The notes beneath the pieces were generated by a model. That model saw only the letters and a list, made by a program, of their open reading frames with translations, ran no database searches and was not told the origin of the DNA. Shown one piece after another: positions 1 to 7,789 of a stretch of DNA of 64,000 nucleotides; position 1 is the stretch's first letter, and every line of letters begins with the position of its first letter. The DNA comes from Streptomyces sp. HD (lineage in GTDB: Bacteria > Actinomycetota > Actinomycetes > Streptomycetales > Streptomycetaceae), in contig NZ_JAQMYP010000037.1 of NCBI RefSeq assembly GCF_028369295.1, positions 1 through 64,000 of the forward strand, given 5' to 3'. The position numbers were made by a program, and so were the translations under genes.

Positions 1-47
1 GGCCCTCTGACCCTCGGGACAGGCGAGCGCTGCGGCGACGTGGTCCC

Positions 48-650
48 CTACGCCTCCGCAGCACCTCCCCGCCCATCGAAGGTTCTCAACACCAAGTCGT
101 GATCACATGTCAGCCGGGGCCACAGCGACACCTCGCCGACGCGGCCCACGCTCCGGACCACGGGGAACACGCTCACGTCCTGGCGGTCGACGAGGTCCCG
201 GGTCAGCATCGCCAGGCGGATCTCCGGCCCCCCGCATGCGCGGGCCTGAGCCAGGCGCGCACAGCGAGATGCCATCGTGACCGCCTGCCGCCGACGCGCT
301 GGAGGAGTACGTCGAAGATGCCCTCGGCGAGTTCCCAGTGGCGTGTGTCGAGGACGGCCCGCACGCGGCCGTCGCCGCCCGTGCCGGGTTGTTCGAGCGG
401 CAGTTGCGGAGTCTCGGCGACGGCGGCGAACGCGTCCTCGACCGGGCCGTTGTCCGGAACCAGGAGACGGTCCTGGCCGTGCGTGATGATCTCGCGGGGC
501 CCGTGGTCGCAGTCGGTGCTCACCACCGGGAGCCCGCAGCTCATGGCTTCCACGACGGACATGCCGGATGGTTCGCCCCTGCTCGGCACCACGGCGAGAG
601 CGCCCTTGGCCCACTCGGGGTGCACGGCGCCACGTGATGGCCCGAGCCCA
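48..650 (-). pseudogene. Remnant of a GT4-family glycosyltransferase
   Basis: Reading leftward from about 650, one frame encodes a recognisable C-terminal piece of a GT-B glycosyltransferase (group 1/GT4): GALAVVPSRGEPSGMSVVEA, then the nucleotide-sugar binding stretch CGLPVVSTDCDHGPREI and LLVPDNGPVEDAFAAV. That frame loses similarity near 290 and stops at 203. A second frame with coding character (ending DLVLRTFDG) continues to a stop at 48, so a frameshift near 240-290 is likely. The N-terminal acceptor domain and any start are absent, because the sequence upstream is the promoter of the oppositely oriented oxygenase gene. I see this as a 5'-truncated, frameshifted relic. The second frame is less certain than the first. 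Confidence 0.6.
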
Positions 651-790
651 CACCGACTCAGCCCCACGAAGGACTGCACGCTCTGAACAGGCCTTTCACC
701 GATCCCCTTCCGCGTGACGGAAGGGCTATTGCGGCGCAGCAACGCGCTTCCGGACGATGCGACCACAGCAGACAGACGGGAGCCGCAACG

Positions 791-1861
791 ATGCCGCACA
801 TGACCGCCTTCGCCAGGAACCAGTGGTACGTCGCCGCCTACAGCCATGAGGTCGGGCGCGAGCTGCTCGGCCGGACCATCCTCGGGGAGACGCTCGTCCT
901 CTACCGCACGGAGGAGGAGGGGACGCCGGTCGTGCTGCACGACCGCTGTGTGCACCGCCGCTACCCGCTGTCCGAGGCCCCGACCCGGCTCGACGGCGAC
1001 CGGATCGTGTGCGGGTACCACGGGTTCACGTACGACACGACCGGTACGTGTGTGTACGTGCCGGGGCAGAAACGCGTCCCGCGCACGGCGCGCGTCGCCT
1101 CGTACCCGGTCGTCGAGCAGGACTCCCTGATCTGGGTGTGGATCGGCGACCCGGCGCTCGCCGACCCGCAGAGCATCCCGCGGGCCAGGCACCTCGACTC
1201 CCCCGGCTGGGTCACCGTGCGCGGTATGGAGCCGATCGACGCCGACTACGGGCTCCTCGTCGACAACCTCCTGGATCTGTCTCACGAGACCTATCTGCAC
1301 GGCGGTTACATCGGCACCCCCGAGGTCGCCGAGACGCCCATCACCACCGAGGTCGACGAGGGCGCCGGCATCGTCCGGGTCAGCCGGCACATGGACGACG
1401 CCGAGTGCCCGCCGTTCTACGCCCAGTCGACCGGCATCGAGGGCCGGATCACCCGCTGGCAGGACATCGAGTACCACGCGCCCTGCCTGTATCTGCTGCA
1501 CAGCCGCGTCGCCCCGGTCGGTGTCGTGCCCGAGGCGGACGGCAGCGATCCGAACGGCTTCCACACGGAGGTCACGTACGCCATCACTCCGTCCGGCGAC
1601 GGCAAGGTGTACGACTTCTGGGCCGTCTCGCGGGACTGGGCGACTGACGACGACGAGGTCACCGAGTACCTGCGCGCCAACAACCACACGGTCGTCATGC
1701 AGGACGTCACCGCTCTCAACCTGCTGCAGCGCACGCTCGGTACGGAGCGCTCCGGCTACCAGGAGCTGAGCATCAACATCGACACCGGCGGCCTGGCCGC
1801 CCGCCGCATCCTCGCCCGGCTGGTCGAGGAGGGCGCGAAGCCCGTGGAGAAGGTCCAGTGA
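791..1861 (+). CDS. vanA: Vanillate O-demethylase-type Rieske oxygenase, catalytic subunit
   Basis: Rieske non-haem iron oxygenase of 356 residues, the usual VanA length. The [2Fe-2S] cluster ligands are C53, H55, C74 and H77 (CVH and CGYH). The mononuclear iron ligands are H165 and H170 in DNLLDLSHETYLH. The family hydroxylates methoxy or ring carbons of aromatic acids; VanA removes the methyl group of vanillate to give protocatechuate and formaldehyde, using electrons from VanB. The stop overlaps the next small gene (GTGA), and the matching reductase follows, so the three are one operon. The start at 791 precedes the conserved FARNQWYVAAYSHE. The substrate is inferred; related enzymes act on other methoxy-, chloro- or phthalate-like acids. 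Confidence 0.85.
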   Translation: MPHMTAFARNQWYVAAYSHEVGRELLGRTILGETLVLYRTEEEGTPVVLHDRCVHRRYPLSEAPTRLDGDRIVCGYHGFTYDTTGTCVYVPGQKRVPRTARVASYPVVEQDSLIWVWIGDPALADPQSIPRARHLDSPGWVTVRGMEPIDADYGLLVDNLLDLSHETYLHGGYIGTPEVAETPITTEVDEGAGIVRVSRHMDDAECPPFYAQSTGIEGRITRWQDIEYHAPCLYLLHSRVAPVGVVPEADGSDPNGFHTEVTYAITPSGDGKVYDFWAVSRDWATDDDEVTEYLRANNHTVVMQDVTALNLLQRTLGTERSGYQELSINIDTGGLAARRILARLVEEGAKPVEKVQ

Positions 1862-2058
1862 CGTCACCGACCGGCGAGATCTATCGCATCGACTGGCTGC
1901 CGGGCACCGACGTCCTGCACGGCACCTGCCACTGCGGTCGCGAGCACACCGCGCAGGACCCGGTGGAGATGTGGGAGTGGATGCTCGCCCACCCCCAAGG
2001 ACACCACCCCCAAGGACACCAGCCCGAGGGACACCAGCCCCGAGGAAACAGCTCATGA
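1858..2058 (+). CDS. Small protein between oxygenase and reductase genes
   Basis: A 66-residue protein that starts with GTG inside the vanA stop (GTGA) and ends inside the vanB start (ATGA), so it is tightly coupled within the operon. Residues 1-45 look constrained: YRIDWLPGTDVLHGTCHCGREH, with a C-x-C pair followed by His, and then EMWEWMLAHP. The C-terminal 20 residues come from a 15-nt tandem repeat and read as (Q/E)GH(H/Q)P copies. I do not recognise a characterised family. The Cys/His content could bind a metal, and an accessory role in the oxygenase system is an inference from position only. Confidence 0.6.
   Translation: MTSPTGEIYRIDWLPGTDVLHGTCHCGREHTAQDPVEMWEWMLAHPQGHHPQGHQPEGHQPRGNSS
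1996..2040 (+). repeat. Three 15-nt tandem repeats inside the small van-operon gene
   Basis: Three consecutive 15-nt units of the form (c/g)a(a/g)ggacaccasccc, with part of a fourth. They are in frame and encode QGHHP, QGHQP and EGHQP, followed by RGNSS. The multiple of three keeps the frame open, so copy number can change without breaking the gene or its coupling to the downstream reductase. Confidence 0.85.
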
Positions 2059-2990
2059 CCGTGTACGAAGCCGAACTCGTCGTCGCTGGGCGGGAGTTGG
2101 CCGCCGACGGCGTCCTCGCCCTCACTCTGCGCCACCCGCTGGGCGAGCAGCTCCCCGCCTGGGAGCCCGGCGCCCACATCGACGTCGTCCTCGGCCTGGA
2201 GCTGGAGCGGCAGTACTCGCTGTGCGGCGATCCGGCGGACCGTTCGGCATGGCGGATCGCGGTGCTGCGGGAGCCTGACGGGCGCGGCGGATCCGCCCAT
2301 GTGCACGAGCAGTTGGGGCAGGGCGACAAGGTGCGGGTGCGCGGTCCGCGCAATCACTTCCGGCTGGAGCCCGCTGCCCGCTACCGCTTCGTCGCGGGCG
2401 GCATCGGCATCACTCCGATCCTGCCGATGCTGGCCGCGGCCGAGGCGGCGGGCGCGGAGTGGACCCTCCTGTACGGCGGGCGGACGCGCCGGTCCATGGC
2501 GTTCACCGAGGAGTTGGGGCGCTACGGCGACCGTGTCACCGTCGCCCCGCAGGAGGAGGTCGGGCTGCTGGACCTCGCCCCGGTGCTCGACGGCGTTCCC
2601 GACGGCACGCTCGTGTACTGCTGCGGTCCCGGTCCGCTGCTCGACGCGGTGGAGGAGCGCTGCCCGGCCGGGCTGCTGCATGTGGAGCGGTTCACGCCGA
2701 AGGAGCAGGAGGACGGCGAGAACACGGAGTTCGAGGTCGAGCTGGCGCAGAGCGGCAAGACCCTCATCGTCCCCGCCGACGCCTCCGTGCTCGACACGGT
2801 ACGCGCAGCCGGTGTCGAGGTGCTGTTCTCCTGCACCGAGGGCACCTGCGGGACCTGCGAGACCGATGTCCTCGACGGCACTCCGGAACACCGGGACTCC
2901 GTCCTCACGGCCGAGGAGCAGGAGAGCGGCGAGACGATGATGATCTGCGTGTCCCGGTGTCGTGGGAAGCGGCTCGTGCTGGACCTGTGA
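2055..2990 (+). CDS. vanB: Vanillate demethylase-type reductase (FNR fold plus ferredoxin)
   Basis: Class IA-type oxygenase reductase of 311 residues. The N-terminal flavin domain carries RQYS at 53-56, the NAD(P)H domain carries GGIGITP at 115-121 and CCGPGP near 189, and the C-terminal plant-type [2Fe-2S] ferredoxin has ligands C260, C265, C268 and C298. It passes electrons from NAD(P)H through flavin to the Rieske centre of the upstream oxygenase. The ATG at 2055 overlaps the previous stop and begins MTVYEAELVVAG; upstream in-frame sequence is only the repeat-encoding part of the small gene. The last 86 nt overlap tail to tail with the convergent IclR regulator gene. Confidence 0.85.
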   Translation: MTVYEAELVVAGRELAADGVLALTLRHPLGEQLPAWEPGAHIDVVLGLELERQYSLCGDPADRSAWRIAVLREPDGRGGSAHVHEQLGQGDKVRVRGPRNHFRLEPAARYRFVAGGIGITPILPMLAAAEAAGAEWTLLYGGRTRRSMAFTEELGRYGDRVTVAPQEEVGLLDLAPVLDGVPDGTLVYCCGPGPLLDAVEERCPAGLLHVERFTPKEQEDGENTEFEVELAQSGKTLIVPADASVLDTVRAAGVEVLFSCTEGTCGTCETDVLDGTPEHRDSVLTAEEQESGETMMICVSRCRGKRLVLDL

Positions 2991-3753
2991 TCCTGAGGTC
3001 GGCCTCGATCCGGGCCACCGCGGCGAGCAGGTGCGGCAACAGGTCCTCACGCAGGGAATCCAGGGTGCGGCCGGCGTGCACCGCGATGTTCACGCCGGCC
3101 ACCACCTCGCCGTCCGGTTCCCGCACCGGGGCCGCCACCGACCGCAGCCCCTCCTCCAGTTCCTGATCGACGATGGCGTATCCCTGACGGCGCACCCGGC
3201 GCAGTTCGGCGCGCAGCGCGTCCGGCGAGACCAGGGTGCGGGCGGTCAGGGGGCGCAGGTCCGTGCGGGCGAGGCGGGCCTCGATCTCCTCGTCCGAACG
3301 GTGGGCGAGGATGACCCGGCCCACCGAGGTGACGTGGGCCGGGAAGCGGGTGCCCACGGTGATGGACGCCGTCATGATGCGACGGGTCGGTACCCGTGCC
3401 ACGTACACGATGTCGTCGCCGTCCAGGACGCACAGCGACGACGACTCCCGTACCCGGTCGACGAGTTGCTCCAGGTGCGGTTCGGCGATCTGCGGCAGGG
3501 TGACGCTGGACAGGTAGGAGTAGCCGAGTTCCAGCACGCGCGGGGTGAGACGGAAGAGGCGGCCGTCCTGGTGGACGTAGCCGAGGTCGGCGAGGGTCAG
3601 CAGCAGTCGGCGGGCGGCGGCGCGTGTCAGGTCGCAGGTCTGGGCGACCTCGCTGAGGGTGCGGGCGGGATGTTCGGCGTCGAAGCAGCGGATGACGGCG
3701 AGGCCGCGCTCGAAGGACCTCACGAAGTGCGGTGCGCGGGCTTCGGCGGACAT
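2905..3753 (-). CDS. IclR-family regulator, PobR/PcaU-like
   Basis: A 282-residue regulator. The N-terminal winged HTH (about 10-70) reads FVRSFERGLAVIRCFDAEHP and LSEVAQTCDLTRAAARRLLLTLADLGYV. An IclR effector-binding domain follows (about 80-255). The SFERGLAVI opening is typical of the PcaR/PcaU/PobR branch, which senses protocatechuate, 4-hydroxybenzoate or related acids, fitting the adjacent vanillate-type oxygenase. The start at 3753 follows a TGGAGG ribosome-binding site; the longer reading upstream has no coding character. It is convergent with vanB and divergent from the ABC importer, with an operator-like array between. The Arg/Ser-rich C-terminal tail (about 260-282) is the part that overlaps vanB. 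Confidence 0.85.
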   Translation of the reverse strand: MSAEARAPHFVRSFERGLAVIRCFDAEHPARTLSEVAQTCDLTRAAARRLLLTLADLGYVHQDGRLFRLTPRVLELGYSYLSSVTLPQIAEPHLEQLVDRVRESSSLCVLDGDDIVYVARVPTRRIMTASITVGTRFPAHVTSVGRVILAHRSDEEIEARLARTDLRPLTARTLVSPDALRAELRRVRRQGYAIVDQELEEGLRSVAAPVREPDGEVVAGVNIAVHAGRTLDSLREDLLPHLLAAVARIEADLRITGPARAASHDTGTRRSSSSRRSPAPRP

Positions 3754-3771
3754 CGCCACCTCCAGGAGTGT

Positions 3772-3874
3772 CAACAATGTTGTCGGCGAACCCTGGCGAA
3801 CCCATTGACCGGATCCGTCAAGGCTTCTACCTTCCCGCTGAGCAAGTACGCGCACTACTGTGCGCCTTGCGCAC
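3772..3874 (+). promoter_or_regulatory. Divergent promoter with three-half-site IclR-type operator
   Basis: A sigma-70-like promoter for the ABC operon is visible: TTGACC at 3805-3810, a 17-nt spacer, and TACCTT at 3828-3833. Just downstream lie three copies of one hexamer: GCGCAC at 3850-3855, GTGCGC at 3860-3865 and GCGCAC at 3869-3874, giving an inverted plus a repeated half-site. PcaU and PobR of the IclR family are known to bind three-repeat operators, so this is the likely target of the neighbouring regulator. A further palindrome, CAACAATGTTG, lies at 3772-3782 close to the regulator's own start. Confidence 0.6.
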
Positions 3875-3919
3875 AACCTGTCGGAACACCGTTGCACCGT
3901 TGTCTGTACAGGAGGAGCC

Positions 3920-4888
3920 ATGCGTCGTCTGTCCGCCGGTCTCACCACCGGCGCCCTGCTACTGATCACGACGGCCTGCGGTACGTCCGACAGCGGTTCG
4001 ACGGAGGCGGGCGCGTCGTCCGGCGGGGTCACCACCGTCAAGGTCGGTCTCATTCCGATCGTCGATGTCGCGCCGCTGTATCTCGGCCAGCAGAAGGGGT
4101 TCTTCGAAAAGCGGGGCCTGAAACTGGAGTTCACCGCCGCACAGGGCGGTGCGGCGATCGTGCCGGGTGTGGCGAGCGGTCAGTTCCAGTTCGGGTTCAG
4201 CAATGTGACGTCCCTGATGGTGGCTCAGTCCAACGGCGTGCCCGTGAAGGCCGTGGCCAACGGCATCGCGTCGACCGGTGTGCGGGGCAAGGACTTCAAC
4301 GGCCTGATGGTCAAGAAGGACAGCCCGGTCAAGTCGGCGAAGCAGTTGGAGGGCAAGAAGGTTGCCATCAACACCCTGAAGAACATCAACGAGACGGCGG
4401 TCCGGCAGGCGGTACGCACGGCGGGCGGCGACCCGGACAAGGTGAAGCTCGTCGAGATGGCCTTCGACCAGATGCCCGCCGCTCTCGACAGCGGCCAGAT
4501 CGACGCCGCGTGCGTGGTGGAGCCGGCGACCGCCACGATCCGGAGCCAGGGCGGCCGGGAGATCGCCTCGCCGCTGATCGACATCGCCCCGAAGCTCACG
4601 GTCGCGATGTACTTCACCTCGACGCGGTACGCGCAGCAGAACCCGGACGTGGTCAAGAAGTTCCAGGAGGCCACCGCCGAGTCCCTCACCTACGCCGAGG
4701 CCCACCCGGACGAGGCCCGGCAGATCGTCACGACGTACACCAAGATCCCGACGTCGGTGCTGGACCAGGTGATCCTGCCGAAGTGGCCGACCGAGGCGAA
4801 CCGCCCCTCCATCGAGGCCCTGATGAAGCTCGGCGAGGAGGACGGCCTCTTCAAGAAGACGCCCGACCTGGACGCCCTGCTGCCGTGA
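3920..4888 (+). CDS. ABC importer substrate-binding lipoprotein (NMT1/TauA-like)
   Basis: A 322-residue periplasmic-binding-type protein. A short basic N-terminus and hydrophobic stretch (GALLLITTAC) end at a lipobox Cys, C20, so it should be a membrane-anchored lipoprotein. The mature part matches the NMT1/THI5-like and nitrate/sulfonate/taurine binding family: VKVGLIPIVDVAPLYLGQQK, FFEKRGL and GVASGQFQFGFSN. The start at 3920 has a strong GGAGGAG site; an upstream GTG at 3860 lies in the operator. Two permeases and an ATPase follow. The aromatic-acid neighbourhood suggests uptake of an aromatic or sulfonated acid, but the ligand cannot be read from sequence. Confidence 0.85.
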   Translation: MRRLSAGLTTGALLLITTACGTSDSGSTEAGASSGGVTTVKVGLIPIVDVAPLYLGQQKGFFEKRGLKLEFTAAQGGAAIVPGVASGQFQFGFSNVTSLMVAQSNGVPVKAVANGIASTGVRGKDFNGLMVKKDSPVKSAKQLEGKKVAINTLKNINETAVRQAVRTAGGDPDKVKLVEMAFDQMPAALDSGQIDAACVVEPATATIRSQGGREIASPLIDIAPKLTVAMYFTSTRYAQQNPDVVKKFQEATAESLTYAEAHPDEARQIVTTYTKIPTSVLDQVILPKWPTEANRPSIEALMKLGEEDGLFKKTPDLDALLP

Positions 4889-4918
4889 GGGACGGGGACA
4901 AGTGAGGGACGCGGACAT

Positions 4919-5692
4919 ATGAGGGGCACGAACGTCGCGCTGGGCACCGCCGGGCTCGTGGCGTTCCTCGCCCTGGGCGAGGCGCTGCCGCGACTCGGCC
5001 TGGTCAAGGAGGCGTACTTCCCGCCGACCAGCCGTATCGCCGGCGCGCTCGCGGACGAGGTCGCCGACTCCACCTTCTGGACCGCGCTCGGTGACACCCT
5101 CACCGGCTGGGCGCTGGGCGTGGCCATCGCGTCCTGCGCCGGCATCGTGGTGGGCGTGGTCGTCTCGGTCGTCCCCCACTTGCGCGAGGCGACGGCCTCC
5201 ACCATCGAGTTCCTCCGCCCGATCCCGTCCGTCGCCCTCATCCCGCTGGCGGTCCTGCTCTACGGCAGCGAACTGCGCTCGGTCCTCCTGCTCGTCGTCT
5301 ACGCCGCCTTCTGGCAGGTGCTGATCCAGGTCCTGTACGGCGTCCAGGACGTCGACCCCGTCGCCGACGAGACGGCGCGGTCGTACGGCCTCGGCACCTG
5401 GGCGCGGATCCGGCATGTGCTGTGGCCGACCGCGCTGCCCTATGTGATGACCGGGGTGCGGCTGGCCGCGGCGGTCGCGCTGATCCTCGCCATCACCGCC
5501 GAACTCATCATCGGGGCACCGGGGTTGGGCAAGCGCATCGGGGTGGCGCAGGCCTCGCAGGCGGTGCCGGAGATGTATGCGCTGATCGTGGTGACCGGGC
5601 TGCTGGGGCTGCTGATCAACGTGGGCGCGCGCACGGTGGAGCGGCATGCGCTGGCCTGGCATCAGTCGGTGCGCGGGGAGGTGGCGGTGTGA
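4919..5692 (+). CDS. ABC importer permease 1 (SsuC/TauC type)
   Basis: Inner-membrane permease of 257 residues with about six hydrophobic segments. The cytoplasmic coupling (EAA) loop reads DETARSYGLGTWARIRHVLW, typical of the nitrate/sulfonate/taurine BPD transporter family. It starts with ATG 30 nt after the binding-protein gene and overlaps the second permease by GTGA. Having two distinct permease genes rather than a homodimer is less common for this family and implies a heterodimeric channel. Confidence 0.85.
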   Translation: MRGTNVALGTAGLVAFLALGEALPRLGLVKEAYFPPTSRIAGALADEVADSTFWTALGDTLTGWALGVAIASCAGIVVGVVVSVVPHLREATASTIEFLRPIPSVALIPLAVLLYGSELRSVLLLVVYAAFWQVLIQVLYGVQDVDPVADETARSYGLGTWARIRHVLWPTALPYVMTGVRLAAAVALILAITAELIIGAPGLGKRIGVAQASQAVPEMYALIVVTGLLGLLINVGARTVERHALAWHQSVRGEVAV

Positions 5693-6468
5693 GGCGTGTG
5701 CTGCTGCGGCTGGTCCTCGTGGTCGCGCTGCCTGCGGTGCTGGTCACGGTCTGGTGGGTGGGGTCGGCGGGCAGCACGGACGTGTACTGGCCTCCGCTGC
5801 GGACGATCCTGGAGACCTTCCCGGACGTGTGGACGGCCGAGCGGCTGCGCGCCGACGTGCTGCCCAGCGTCCTGCGGCTGGCAGGCGGTTACGCGCTGGC
5901 GGCCGTCGTCGGCGTGGCGCTCGGCACCGTCATCGGCTCCTACCGGCGGGTGCGGGCGGTGTGCGAGCCGGTGCTGGAGTTCCTGCGGGCGGTGCCGCCC
6001 CCGGTGCTGGTGCCGGTCATCATGCTGTTCGCGGGCATCGGCGACACGATGAAGGTCACGGTGATCGCGAGTGGCTGCGTTTGGCCGATCCTGCTCAACA
6101 CCGTGGAGGGCGTGCGGGCGGTGGACCCGGTGATGACGGAGACGGCGCGGTCGTACGGCATCACGGGCGTGGCGCGCCTCAGGCATCTGGTGCTGCGCTC
6201 GGCGAGTCCGCAGATCTTCGCGGGCCTGCGCCAGGCGCTGTCCATCGGCATCATCCTGATGGTGATCAGCGAGATGTTCGCCGCCAGTAACGGGCTCGGC
6301 TTCACCATCGTCCAGTTCCAGCGCGGTTTCGCGATCCCCGACATGTGGACCGGCATCCTCGTGCTCGGTCTGCTCGGCTTCGTGCTGTCGGTCGTCTTCC
6401 AGTCGGTCGAGCGGCGGGTGCTCGGCTGGTACCACGGTCTGCGTGCCTCGACCCGGCGGTCGCCGTGA
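5689..6468 (+). CDS. ABC importer permease 2 (SsuC/TauC type)
   Basis: Second permease, 259 residues, beginning with GTG that overlaps the stop of permease 1. The N-terminus VRRVLLRLVLVVALPAVLVT is a transmembrane segment. The EAA loop is ETARSYGITGVARLRHLVL, and SIGIILMVISEMFAASNGLG is a conserved later helix-loop. It is homologous to, but clearly diverged from, the first permease, consistent with a heterodimer. The ATPase gene follows at once. Confidence 0.85.
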   Translation: MRRVLLRLVLVVALPAVLVTVWWVGSAGSTDVYWPPLRTILETFPDVWTAERLRADVLPSVLRLAGGYALAAVVGVALGTVIGSYRRVRAVCEPVLEFLRAVPPPVLVPVIMLFAGIGDTMKVTVIASGCVWPILLNTVEGVRAVDPVMTETARSYGITGVARLRHLVLRSASPQIFAGLRQALSIGIILMVISEMFAASNGLGFTIVQFQRGFAIPDMWTGILVLGLLGFVLSVVFQSVERRVLGWYHGLRASTRRSP

Positions 6469-6488
6469 AACACGAGAAGGGGCGGTCC

Positions 6489-7301
6489 ATGCTCGACGTA
6501 CGGGGCCTGAAGAAGGTCTACGAGGGGTCGGGGCGGCGTGTGGAGGCGGTCCGCGACCTCACCTTCACCGTCGACGCCGGGGAACTGGTCTGTCTCGTCG
6601 GCCCGTCGGGCTGCGGCAAGACGACCCTGCTGAAGTGCATGGGCGGTCTGCTCGCGCCGACGAGCGGTGAAGTGCTCCTGGAGGGGCGCAGGGTGAGCGG
6701 GCCGCCGCCCGGGATGGCGTTCGTCTTCCAGGAGTACGGGCGCAGCCTGTTCCCCTGGATGCGAGTCGGCGAGAACGTCGAACTCCCCCTGAAGCAAAAG
6801 GACTTGGGCAAGGAGCGGCGCCGGGAACTGGTGCTGGACGCGCTGGAGTCCGTGGGGCTGGCGGATGCCGTGGGGGCGTACCCCTGGCAGCTGTCCGGCG
6901 GAATGCAGCAGCGTGTCGCCATCGCCCGCGCGCTGGCGTACGAACCCCGCGTGCTGCTGATGGACGAGCCGTTCGCGGCGGTGGACGCGCAGACGCGGGC
7001 CGATCTGGAGGATCTGGTCCGGGGGCTGTGGCGGGAGCGTGGCATCACGATCCTGTTCGTCACCCACGACATCGACGAGGCGGTGTACCTGGGCGAGCGG
7101 GTGATCGTCCTGTCCGCCTCCCCCACCGTCGTCCAGGAGCAGCTGAAGGTCGAACTCCCCGCCGAGCGCGACCAGTTGCACACCCGAGTGGACCCGCGCT
7201 TCGCCGAGCTGCGGACCCATGTGTACGAGCAGATCCAGGCGGCGAAGCGCGGGGTCGTGCGGGACGCGGTCACGAAGTCCGATACGCCTCCACCTCACTG
7301 A
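6489..7301 (+). CDS. ABC importer ATP-binding subunit (SsuB/TauB type)
   Basis: Nucleotide-binding subunit of 270 residues. Walker A is GPSGCGKTT (about 39-47), the Q-loop is FVFQEYGRSLFPW, the signature is LSGGMQQR, Walker B is LLMDEPFAA, and the switch His is in FVTHDIDEAV. It energises the two permeases encoded upstream. I chose ATG 6489 because an AGAAGGGG site sits 7 nt before it; an in-frame GTG at 6465 overlapping the permease stop is an alternative giving 8 more residues. The last 32 nt overlap the antisense CBM32 remnant, so the natural C-terminus may have been altered by the rearrangement there. Confidence 0.88.
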   Translation: MLDVRGLKKVYEGSGRRVEAVRDLTFTVDAGELVCLVGPSGCGKTTLLKCMGGLLAPTSGEVLLEGRRVSGPPPGMAFVFQEYGRSLFPWMRVGENVELPLKQKDLGKERRRELVLDALESVGLADAVGAYPWQLSGGMQQRVAIARALAYEPRVLLMDEPFAAVDAQTRADLEDLVRGLWRERGITILFVTHDIDEAVYLGERVIVLSASPTVVQEQLKVELPAERDQLHTRVDPRFAELRTHVYEQIQAAKRGVVRDAVTKSDTPPPH

Positions 7302-7395
7302 ACTGGCCTGCGGGCCAGCCGGTGTTGGCGCTGACGGACAGCCGCAGATACCGCAGGCTGGTGGAGTCGGGCAGGGAGACGGTGGCCGTGTTGCC
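7270..7395 (-). pseudogene. 3' end of a lost CBM32/F5-8 type C domain gene
   Basis: The minus strand encodes a typical C-terminal end of a discoidin (F5/8 type C, CBM32) domain as found on secreted Streptomyces glycosidases: ATGNTATVSLPDSTSLRYLR, then LSVSANTGWPAGQFSEVEAY and RTS followed by a TGA at 7270-7272. Nothing upstream continues the domain; similarity ends near 7395 where a different coding fragment begins on the other strand. It is therefore only the last 40 or so codons of a deleted gene. Confidence 0.6.
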
Positions 7396-7789
7396 GGTGG
7401 CGCTCTCGCCCGAGCGGGTCCCCGAGTGGATCGCCCGCAAGCGGGGGCAGCTCGCCGGCCCTCGGCTGATCGGCTTCTATCTGACCCTGAGCCGGGCGCT
7501 GGACCACGCGGAGGACGACCCGCGGCTGGTGGAGCTGGCCGACGAACTGGCTGCCCACCTCACGCGGATGGCCGAGGAACAGGGCGAGAGCTACGTCGAC
7601 GACACCGATCTCAAGCCCCCGCTCGTCCGGCTCATGGACGACTTGGCGTTCGACACCGTGCCCCCTGCCCGTCGGCTGATCGAGCTCTTGACGGAGCGAG
7701 GCTGGAGAGGCTGCCAGGCTTCAGCGCGTGGACCCGCGTCCGCGACCGCCTACTTCGCCGCCCACAGTCCCCGCACATGCCCCAGATGA
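7396..7789 (+). pseudogene. C-terminal fragment resembling a MerR-family effector domain
   Basis: In the plus strand from about 7396 the reading ALSPERVPEWIARKRGQLAG, LIGFYLTLSRALDHAEDDPR, LVELADELAAHLTRMAEEQG and PPARRLIELLTERGW has good coding character. It resembles the helical C-terminal domain of actinobacterial MerR regulators. No winged-helix DNA-binding part or plausible start is present: upstream sequence is the antisense CBM32 remnant. The 3' end overlaps the stop of the convergent GntR gene. I take it as a truncated relic; the MerR assignment is from memory of family features and needs a profile search. Confidence 0.4.

Noticed and set aside
203..2353. Long minus-strand open frame (716 codons) antisense to the oxygenase and reductase genes
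   Set aside because: Only its last ~150 codons (the glycosyltransferase relic) have coding character. The rest is the GC-rich shadow of vanA and vanB, which have all catalytic motifs.
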